Source: Candidatus Saccharicenans sp. (lineage in GTDB: Bacteria; Acidobacteriota; Aminicenantia; Aminicenantales; Saccharicenantaceae). From it: DNA of 11,029 nt. The notes under the pieces were generated by a model. It saw nothing but the letters and a program-made list of their open reading frames with translations. It made no database searches and was not told where the DNA came from. Where the stretch lies: contig JANLGB010000066.1 in assembly GCA_024653405.1 (NCBI GenBank), forward strand, positions 1 through 11,029. Direction: 5' to 3'. Both the position numbers and the translations under genes were made by a program. Shown here in pieces: positions 5,752-11,029 of this stretch. Each line of letters begins with the position of its first letter. Position 1 is the first letter of the stretch.

Positions 5752-7713
5752 TCATTTCTTGCGGCTAACAGAACCCGACCTGGATGATGACGAGCTATGA
5801 GAAGAGCCTATCGACCTGGAGCCGGAGCTCGAAGATCCAATCCGCGATGAACCAAGGCTGGGCCGGGAGCTGCTCAAACCACTTCGGTTAGAACTGGAGC
5901 TGGAGCGCAAGGGGCTGGAACTTATCCGGGGCGAGTTGAGTCTGGAGGGCGAGTAGCGCTCGGTCCTGTAAGTGCTGTATGGCCGCGACAGGCTGCTCCC
6001 GGATGAGCCTGAAGGACGGCTGTAGCTGCGGCTGGGAGTTGAATAGCTGGAACGGTAGTTGCGGTCCGGACGGCTGGCGCTCCTGGGACTGACGCTGGCT
6101 GAGGAGGGATAGGTTTTTATGGTCCGCCCCGAATCGGAAGAGCTATAGGACCTGGAAGCCACCGGCGATTCTTCTTTCTTTCGAATCTTTTTCGGGGTCA
6201 CTTTGCCCGAAGCCGGGCTGCTTTTGGAGGAGGGCTTGGCCGCGGTCGAGCCTTTCTCACTGCTTCCAGATTTTGGCTGCACAGTTTTTCCCCTATCCCC
6301 GGAACTGGTGATGGCCTTATCTCCAGGTCGGGAAGAAGGCCGGATGTTTTCCGGGTTGATTTTTCCCCTGCTGCCGGGAGTCCCGGTCAGGCCTGGCCTC
6401 AGTCCTCCGCCTTCCCGGTCCTGCCTGATCATGAGCCTCTTGCCGTCCAGTTTCTCCACCGTTAGCTTAGAGCTTTCCGGGCGGAAAGGCAGGCTCTTGT
6501 GGGTGAGGGTGATTTTCTTATCCAGGTTGGCTGCCCTCAGGTTTTCCGGTCTCAGGGCGGCCCGGGAAATATCGCGGGCCCGAAGCTGGTCTTTTCTAAC
6601 CGTTACCAGCGCCCGGGAATGAATCGGGTAATGCCCGACGTATCTATCGTAGAAAACGTTGTTTACCACCACCACCGGGTAGCCGTACCAGCTCAGCGGC
6701 GCCCAGCAGAAATAGTCCATATCCCACCACCAGCTGACCCAGGCCGGGCCCCAGTAGACGGTCGGAATCCAGTACCAGCCGAGGCCCACACCCCAGTGCC
6801 AGCGACCATAGTGGAAAGCCACCCAGCCCCAGGGCTCGTAAGGCACCCAGGTCCAGCCGGTCAGCGGCACCCAGACCCAGCGCCCGTAGTAATAAGGACG
6901 CCAGTCGTCGGCCACATTTCTGGGAACCCAGACATAACCATAGGGAGCGATGTAAACCCAGTCGCCATATTCGTTGAGCTCGCCTTCAAACTCGGCCAGG
7001 TCCTCCGGCAGATAACGCCTGGCGTAGAGGCGCCTGGTCTGCTCATCACGAGACTGGTTCCAGCGGTCAAAACCGTCATCGGCCACCGGGCGGAAACTGG
7101 CCGGGCGTGAGGTGAAGCGGCCTTCAGCCATTTCCAGCCGCTGCTCGCCCTTAACCAGGTAGGAATTTTGCTCGCCGGCGGCTTCCACCAGCCCTTTGAA
7201 TACCAGGATCTCGGTCCCGCGTCCTTCTTCCACGTCAATGCGGAAGATGCCTTTTTCCAGGACGTAGAAGGAAGAATCCGGGGTGTGAATCTCGATGGCT
7301 TTTTCCCGGTCGAGGTTGTTGATGGTGAAATAGGCATGACCGGACCAGAGACGGAACTTGATCAGGTCGTTATCCTTGCGGGGCAGGCTCATGACATCGA
7401 GCTTGGTATCATTATCCAGCCTGAAGTAATTGCGGCGGCCAAACTGGATTTCCATCCGGCCCTCGGAAGTGCCCAGGCGGTCGCCCTCAGCCACCGGGTC
7501 GTTGACCACGGCTTCTTCGTAGCCGATATCAGCCGCTCTCTGGATAAAAGCTTTGCCTTCAAGAAAGCTGACCCGGCCGACTGACTGATTGGTATATTTG
7601 GTCTCTTCCTGAGGTTGTTCGGCCTGGGGTAAGTCTTCCTGGGCCCGCAGCGGGGCATAAAGACTTACCACCAGCATTAAGCCCATTATCAGGAGAAAGC
7701 TCTTTTTTCTCAT
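5752..7713 (-). CDS. Secreted FecR-domain protein with DUF6600-like Trp/Tyr-rich module and Ser/Arg-rich tail
   Basis: The 653-residue product begins with a typical signal peptide (Lys/Arg, hydrophobic core to about residue 20, likely cut after LRA24). Residues about 45-200 look like the FecR extracellular fold: a GRVSFLEGKAFIQ strand, an EGDRL turn, and phrases such as TPDSSFYVLEKGIFRIDV. Residues 250-345 hold 20 Trp with recurring YGRWVW/YGRWHW and GWTW/GWYW phrases, characteristic of DUF6600-type regions. From about 440 the chain is disordered, and 517-653 is about 43% Ser with roughly 20 Arg and almost no acidic residues. There is no TonB-linked transmembrane layout or sigma-factor neighbour, so it is not a FecR anti-sigma regulator; a surface or envelope-matrix role is only a guess. 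The start is fixed by AAAGGAGC (7719-7726). It is monocistronic, with its own candidate sigma-54 promoter and a terminator. Confidence 0.85.
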   Translation of the reverse strand: MRKKSFLLIMGLMLVVSLYAPLRAQEDLPQAEQPQEETKYTNQSVGRVSFLEGKAFIQRAADIGYEEAVVNDPVAEGDRLGTSEGRMEIQFGRRNYFRLDNDTKLDVMSLPRKDNDLIKFRLWSGHAYFTINNLDREKAIEIHTPDSSFYVLEKGIFRIDVEEGRGTEILVFKGLVEAAGEQNSYLVKGEQRLEMAEGRFTSRPASFRPVADDGFDRWNQSRDEQTRRLYARRYLPEDLAEFEGELNEYGDWVYIAPYGYVWVPRNVADDWRPYYYGRWVWVPLTGWTWVPYEPWGWVAFHYGRWHWGVGLGWYWIPTVYWGPAWVSWWWDMDYFCWAPLSWYGYPVVVVNNVFYDRYVGHYPIHSRALVTVRKDQLRARDISRAALRPENLRAANLDKKITLTHKSLPFRPESSKLTVEKLDGKRLMIRQDREGGGLRPGLTGTPGSRGKINPENIRPSSRPGDKAITSSGDRGKTVQPKSGSSEKGSTAAKPSSKSSPASGKVTPKKIRKKEESPVASRSYSSSDSGRTIKTYPSSASVSPRSASRPDRNYRSSYSTPSRSYSRPSGSSGSSLSRPYSTYRTERYSPSRLNSPRISSSPLRSSSSSNRSGLSSSRPSLGSSRIGSSSSGSRSIGSSHSSSSSRSGSVSRKK

Positions 7714-7739
7714 TTTAAGCTCCTTTACACCCTTATTAC

Positions 7740-7756
7740 TGCATATTTTGTGCCAG
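7740..7756 (-). promoter_or_regulatory. Candidate sigma-54 (-24/-12) promoter of the FecR-like gene
   Basis: The minus strand reads C-TGGCAC-AAAAT-ATGCA, against the known consensus YTGGCACG-N4-TTGCW. The TGGCAC block is exact, and the invariant GG and GC are present with exactly 10 bases between them. The mismatches are A for G after the block and A for the first T of TTGC. The predicted start of transcription is near 7729, giving a leader of about 16 bases that just includes the ribosome binding site. No comparable sigma-70 promoter was seen here. Confidence 0.5.
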
Positions 7757-7813
7757 ATTTGCAGCTTAAATAACAGGGGAAAAGGCCCTTTTTTGGGTCC
7801 GGGAGATGTCTAC

Positions 7814-7837
7814 TCTGGATGACGCCTGTCATCTAGA
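7814..7837. promoter_or_regulatory. Dyad symmetry upstream of the FecR-like promoter, candidate activator site
   Basis: TCTGGATGAC and GTCATCTAGA form a 10-bp-arm inverted repeat with one G-U pair and a 4-base GCCT spacer. The inner GATGAC/GTCATC is perfect. Its centre is about 96 bp upstream of the transcription start predicted from the -24/-12 element, within the usual range of upstream sites for sigma-54 activators. No T run follows on either strand, so a terminator is unlikely. Confidence 0.45.
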
Positions 7838-8087
7838 CCGCTCTTTGACCCTGAACGGGGCCATTTCTGGCCTGTCCTGGCTGAGCAGTTTTATCGGAAT
7901 CTTATGCTGCCTGGGCCAGGGGCATATCTGACGTCTTAAAAGCTGCTGGTCTTTTGGCCTTAACCCTGGCCTTGGCCCTTCCGTGCGGCCGGGTCGAGTC
8001 TTTGTTTTACCCCGTTTAGGTCTGGGTTGCTTGTTAATTCTCTCGCTTCCTGGGTTTCCTGGTGGGCCAGTCCCTCGATCAAGGGTC

Positions 8088-9131
8088 CTAAAGAGCCGGA
8101 ATTTCTTTCCAGAAATTGCGGAAAATTTTCAAGTAGGGACTGATTTCCGCGGCCAGCTCCGCCGGACAGGGGAGGTCAGGGAGTTGCCGCCTCTTGCTGC
8201 CGTTAAGCCTCAGGCTGACCTCTTCCACCCCGTCCTGGAGTTCCTTGAGGTTGTAGCCACCCTCGAGAAAAACTATCTGGCGTCCCGAAGCATACTTGGC
8301 GGCTATGTCGGTCAGCACCTGGCTTAGGTCTCCGCAGCCTTCGGCCGTTAGCTCCATCCGCCCCAGGGGGTCCCAGCGCATGATATCAAAACCGGCTGAG
8401 ACCAGGACGAACTCGGGCTTATAACTGGCGGCTACCGGCTGGATGACTTTCTGGAACAGGCACAGGTAATCTTCATCGGTTTTCCCGGCCCGGAGCGGCA
8501 GGTTGAGGTTAAAACCCAGGGCATCTTTTTCCCCGACCTCGGCCGCCGAGCCGGTCCCAGGGAAGAGCGGGCTCTGGTGAAGCGAGATGTACAGGACTTC
8601 GTCAGTGTTATAAAAGGCTTTCTGGGTGCCGTTGCCGTGGTGCAGGTCCCAGTCCACTATCAAAATCCGCCGGAGAGATTTTTTCCGCCGGAGATACTCG
8701 GCCGTGATGGCGATATTGTTGAAAAAACAGAAACCCAGCGGCCGGTGGCTCTCGGCATGGTGTCCAGGAGGCCTGACCAGGGCCAGGGCATTATCCAGCT
8801 GGCCTTCGAGAATCAGGTCGGCCGCGGTCAGCCCGGCTCCGGCTGCCAGGCAGGCGGCTTCGTAGGTATGAGACCCGGCGATAGTATCCGGGTCGAACTG
8901 GTAATATTCTTCCCGGCCGGCGGTTTCCTTAAGAAAACTCACGTATTCCGGGAGGTGGACCAGCTGAATTTCTTGCGGGGTGGCCGGCCTGGGCTCGACC
9001 AGGGTGGACCCGTGCTTCAACCTGGTCTGCAGTAATTCGTAAAGGGCGATAATCCGCAGCGGGCTTTCAAGGTGCTCTTCCCCCATCTGGTGGAGAGCAA
9101 AACGTTTATCAAAAATAATGCCGGTCTTCAT
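8088..9131 (-). CDS. Class II histone-deacetylase-like amidohydrolase (zinc deacetylase)
   Basis: The 347-residue protein is a single arginase/deacetylase-fold domain of the HDAC/AcuC/acetylpolyamine amidohydrolase family, which hydrolyse acetyl-amine bonds with Zn. Motifs in order: RPPGHHAE with the catalytic His pair 124-125, VDWDLHHGNGTQ at 159-170 with Zn ligands Asp162 and His164, SAGFD with Zn ligand Asp249, and LEGGY with the transition-state Tyr293. The WDLHHGNGTQ form and the single-EGGY ending place it in the class II-like bacterial group. All key residues are present, so activity is likely. The substrate (protein acetyl-lysine, acetylpolyamine or another acetylated amine) cannot be read from the sequence. 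Its ATG overlaps the stop of the upstream symporter by four bases (ATGA), so it is probably translated by coupling and shares the symporter's promoter. No signal peptide, so cytoplasmic. Confidence 0.93.
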   Translation of the reverse strand: MKTGIIFDKRFALHQMGEEHLESPLRIIALYELLQTRLKHGSTLVEPRPATPQEIQLVHLPEYVSFLKETAGREEYYQFDPDTIAGSHTYEAACLAAGAGLTAADLILEGQLDNALALVRPPGHHAESHRPLGFCFFNNIAITAEYLRRKKSLRRILIVDWDLHHGNGTQKAFYNTDEVLYISLHQSPLFPGTGSAAEVGEKDALGFNLNLPLRAGKTDEDYLCLFQKVIQPVAASYKPEFVLVSAGFDIMRWDPLGRMELTAEGCGDLSQVLTDIAAKYASGRQIVFLEGGYNLKELQDGVEEVSLRLNGSKRRQLPDLPCPAELAAEISPYLKIFRNFWKEIPAL

Positions 9132-10612
9132 CCGCGCCGGTTTATTTTTTTAGGAAAGAAGGTGGCCAGGTCTTCTTCCTTCGGCGGTTTGGTCAGCAAA
9201 CTGACCACGATCAGGCTCAGCAGCGACACGGCCAGGGCTGGAAAAATCAGCGGTATACCCCAGGGGTCGCCCTCCGGGACTTTCTCCGGCGGCAGCACTT
9301 CGGCCAGGACTTTCATCACGATACTGACCACGGTGCCGGAGATGATAGAAGCCAGCCCGCCGGCCTTGGTGGCTCTCTTCCAGGCCAGAGCCGCGATTAG
9401 GGCCGGAGTGATGGCCACGCCGTAAATGGTATAAGCAAAATAGCTCATCTCCAGGACTGATTTCAGGCGCAGGGCAAAAAAGAAGGCCACCACACCGATG
9501 ATGACGATAAATAGCTTCTGCAGGGCCACCAGCTTGCGGTCGTCGGCCGAGCGGTTGATAAACCTCTGGTAGATGTCCCTGATCAGGTTGCTCGAAGGGG
9601 AAAGGAGATAATTCATTCCGGTCGAGATCACCACGGCACAGGCCGCTCCCAGCAGCAGCACTCCGATGGGCGGCGGCACCAGGTTGCGGGCCGCCAGCAG
9701 CACCACCTTTCCGCCTTCCCTGGGAATGCTCAGGTTTATCTGGTCCTTGAACATGCTGTAAGAAAAAACAGCTATGACCACGACCACGGTTTCGACGAAG
9801 ATGGTGCCGATGGTCCAGAAAACCACCGCTTTCTTGGCGTCCCTGGGGCTACGGGCGCTGTAGAATTTCTGGTACATACTCTGCACGCCCAGCAGCAGGA
9901 ACATGGTTGAAAGAAAATAGCCCAGGGCCTTGAGGGTGGGGTTGGCTCCGAATTGTTCGTTGACTACGGCAAAATATCCCGAGGGCAGGCTGGCCTGAGC
10001 CCCGCTCAGGCCCCCGGCCGCGGCATAGACGAAAGGCACAGAGAGCAGGCAGGCCAGGACGATGATGATGCCGTTGGGCAGGTCGGTATAAGCCACCGCC
10101 ACCATCCCCCCGAGGGCGGTGAAGAGGATGACAAAGGTGGCGGCCAGGTAGATACCCATCTGGTCGGAAATAGCTCCGTCAGTGGCTACGTTCAGGATGA
10201 AGCCGCCGGCCACGAACTGGTAGGAAACGATGGCCGTAAAGGAAATTACCAGGGCGATAGCTCCAAACAGCCTGGCCAGCGGGCCGTACCTGACTTCCAG
10301 GATGTCGCCGATGGTGTACTGGCCGAAAGTCTGGATCTTGGCTGCCAGGAAATAGATGATGATGATGCCGACCCAGGCTCCGGCAGCCAGCCACAGGGCC
10401 GAAAACCCGGCCTTGGAGGCGAATTCCGCCCCGGAAATGAAGGTGCCCGAGCCGATCCAGGTGCAGATGAGGGTAAAGACCATCACCGACCACTTCAGCT
10501 TGCGGCCGGCCACCATGAAATCCTCCTGGCTCTTGACTTTCTTGGCCCGGAGGAAATTGATGACGGTTAAAACCAGGAGATAACCCAGGATGATGTAGAG
10601 ATAAAAGGTCAT
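9128..10612 (-). CDS. Sodium:solute symporter family transporter
   Basis: The 494-residue protein is hydrophobic throughout, with about 13 membrane segments as expected for the SSS family (PutP, vSGLT, ActP, PanF). Family marks are the first-helix region TWIGSGTFISGAEFASKAG (51-69), the signature GGMVAVAYTDLPN at 168-180 (usually ending in Gln), and ISTGMNYLLSPSSNLIRDIY at 329-348. In this last stretch Ser330/Thr331 align with the sodium-binding Ser pair of vSGLT by my reading. It would use the sodium gradient to import a small organic solute; specificity cannot be deduced. Coupling to a deacetylase suggests an acetylated amine, or acetate. The ATG is preceded by GAGGAGG four bases upstream, a strong ribosome site. 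It lies 149 bp downstream of smc on the same strand, probably with its own promoter. Confidence 0.93.
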   Translation of the reverse strand: MTFYLYIILGYLLVLTVINFLRAKKVKSQEDFMVAGRKLKWSVMVFTLICTWIGSGTFISGAEFASKAGFSALWLAAGAWVGIIIIYFLAAKIQTFGQYTIGDILEVRYGPLARLFGAIALVISFTAIVSYQFVAGGFILNVATDGAISDQMGIYLAATFVILFTALGGMVAVAYTDLPNGIIIVLACLLSVPFVYAAAGGLSGAQASLPSGYFAVVNEQFGANPTLKALGYFLSTMFLLLGVQSMYQKFYSARSPRDAKKAVVFWTIGTIFVETVVVVIAVFSYSMFKDQINLSIPREGGKVVLLAARNLVPPPIGVLLLGAACAVVISTGMNYLLSPSSNLIRDIYQRFINRSADDRKLVALQKLFIVIIGVVAFFFALRLKSVLEMSYFAYTIYGVAITPALIAALAWKRATKAGGLASIISGTVVSIVMKVLAEVLPPEKVPEGDPWGIPLIFPALAVSLLSLIVVSLLTKPPKEEDLATFFPKKINRRG

Positions 10613-10650
10613 GTGGCCTCCTCATGGGGATTGCGGTCAAGATCAAGACC

Positions 10651-10668
10651 AGGCAAGCTCGGTTCCAG
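10651..10668 (-). promoter_or_regulatory. Candidate sigma-54 (-24/-12) promoter of the symporter-deacetylase operon
   Basis: The minus strand reads C-TGGAAC-CGAGC-TTGCC. TTGC is exact, TGGAAC differs from TGGCAC at one base, and GG and GC are separated by exactly 10 bases as sigma-54 requires. Transcription would start near 10641, leaving a leader of about 29 bases that carries the GAGGAGG ribosome site. It resembles the element before the FecR-like gene in type and placement. Confidence 0.5.
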
Positions 10669-10715
10669 GGGAAGCGGGGAAAAGCCGAACCTGCTCGGAG
10701 AAAACATCGTCAGAG

Positions 10716-10745
10716 ATGATATCTCAAAGCCCCGGCTTCAGTCAA
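10716..10745 (-). promoter_or_regulatory. Alternative sigma-70-type promoter for the symporter operon
   Basis: On the minus strand, TTGACT (10745-10740) and TATCAT (10721-10716) are separated by 18 bases; they match 5 of 6 and 5 of 6 consensus positions. The leader would be about 97 bases. The inverted repeat GAGAT-GAT-ATCTC (10713-10725) overlaps the -10 and AAGCC-CC-GGCTT (10727-10738) lies in the spacer, so either could be an operator. It may act together with, or instead of, the -24/-12 element. Confidence 0.35.
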
Positions 10746-10761
10746 AAGATTTATCATTTTC

Positions 10762-11029
10762 TTAGGATTTATCTTCAACTTCTTCTATGGGTTCAATCTC
10801 GTCTTCAGAAGTGGCGGGCCGGGTCTTTGGAGCTGACCCGGATTCGGCCGTTAGGACCGGGTCTGACTCGGGGCCGGCCTCTTCGGCCGCGACCGTCTCC
10901 TTCCGTTCCATCTTGACCGAGTAGATCCGGGTGACGTTCGGTTCTTCCATGGTGGTGCCGTAGATGTAATCGGCTACCTCCATCGTCTTATAGTTGTGGG
11001 TGATGATGATGAACTGGGTCTGGTACTTG
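10762..11029 (-). CDS. smc: Chromosome-partition ATPase SMC, C-terminal 88 codons (cut by window edge)
   Basis: SMC dimers organise and help segregate the chromosome with ScpA/ScpB. The visible part starts inside the C-terminal ATPase lobe with TQFIIITHNYKTME (the H-loop, His at the centre) and continues VADYIYGTTMEEPNVTRIYSVKM, which matches the usual end of bacterial SMC nearly word for word. Most SMC proteins stop close to this point. Here about 48 more residues follow, with some 15 acidic residues, Pro and Ser, and no predicted fold, ending at TAA. The signature motif, Walker B and coiled coils lie beyond the window. The codon pattern and GC content are like the neighbours, so the tail appears to be genuine coding sequence. 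Confidence 0.88.
   Translation of the reverse strand, partial: KYQTQFIIITHNYKTMEVADYIYGTTMEEPNVTRIYSVKMERKETVAAEEAGPESDPVLTAESGSAPKTRPATSEDEIEPIEEVEDKS

Larger units (their letters stand above)
7714..8087. other. 374-bp intergenic region upstream of the FecR-like gene and downstream of the deacetylase
   Basis: No gene is visible. Near the FecR-like start it holds the ribosome binding site, the sigma-54-like promoter and an AAAAG/CTTTT hairpin-like stretch at about 7780-7794. A strong dyad lies at 7814-7837. Toward the deacetylase stop there is only a short CCCT/AGGG repeat around 8070-8085 and no T run, so no clear terminator for the symporter-deacetylase operon. Confidence 0.5.

Noticed and set aside
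6499..7110. Long plus-strand open frame opposite the FecR-like gene
   Set aside because: Composition rich in Pro, Val and Arg follows from reading the Trp/Tyr-rich coding strand backwards; no start signal or motif.
5752..7713. FecR anti-sigma/iron-signalling regulator
   Set aside because: There is a cleavable signal peptide instead of a cytoplasmic anti-sigma domain and single transmembrane helix, and no ECF sigma factor or TonB receptor neighbours.
9953..10570. Plus-strand open frame of about 205 codons opposite the symporter
   Set aside because: A highly polar product full of Gly, Asp and Gln is the mirror of a membrane-protein gene; no ribosome site.
10727..10738. AAGCC-CC-GGCTT hairpin as the smc terminator
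   Set aside because: The stem and loop are too short and only TTTGAG follows on the minus strand.

Overview
The window is about 11 kb of GC-rich bacterial chromosome carrying mostly core genes and no mobile elements, RNA genes or CRISPR arrays that I can recognise. A peptidoglycan synthase, a diaminopimelate epimerase-like gene and a periplasmic Deg protease point to a diderm bacterium. The FecR-like secreted protein with a Trp/Tyr-rich module of the DUF6600 kind, together with the overall gene style, resembles Acidobacteriota or Candidatus Aminicenantes. That placement is an inference from memory of those groups and is tentative.

Layout. Left end, minus strand: the 5' end of dapF (1-328, cut by the window) overlaps the stop of an htrA/degP-type protease (328-1839) as TGATG. 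A 155-bp divergent gap follows, then on the plus strand tmk (dTMP kinase, 1995-2642) and a class A penicillin-binding protein of the PBP1A type (2725-5184). A 567-bp non-coding stretch with several hairpins separates this from a convergent gene, a secreted FecR/DUF6600-like protein with a Ser/Arg-rich tail (5752-7713, minus), which has a good intrinsic terminator. A 374-bp gap follows. Then comes a minus-strand pair read right to left: a sodium:solute symporter (9128-10612) whose stop overlaps the start of a class II histone-deacetylase-like amidohydrolase (8088-9131) by ATGA. The right edge holds the last 88 codons of smc (10762-11029, minus).

How the genes fit together. DapF-like, HtrA and PBP1A belong to cell-wall precursor supply, envelope quality control and wall assembly; Tmk and SMC serve DNA precursor supply and chromosome organisation. 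The accessory part is the right half. The FecR-like gene and the symporter-deacetylase operon each have, at a plausible distance before the start codon, a sequence closely matching the -24/-12 promoter of sigma-54 (GG and GC elements separated by exactly 10 bases). The FecR-like promoter also has a 10-bp-arm dyad about 96 bp upstream of its predicted transcription start, where a sigma-54 activator would bind. This suggests that the two accessory units are activator-dependent, unlike the housekeeping genes.

Points most worth a second look: (1) the DapF-like protein has Ser where the family has the first catalytic Cys, immediately before the GNG motif; (2) the two sigma-54-like promoters and the upstream dyad; (3) the translationally coupled symporter-deacetylase pair, which could import and deacetylate an acetylated small molecule; (4) the FecR-like protein's 20-Trp module and RS-rich tail.
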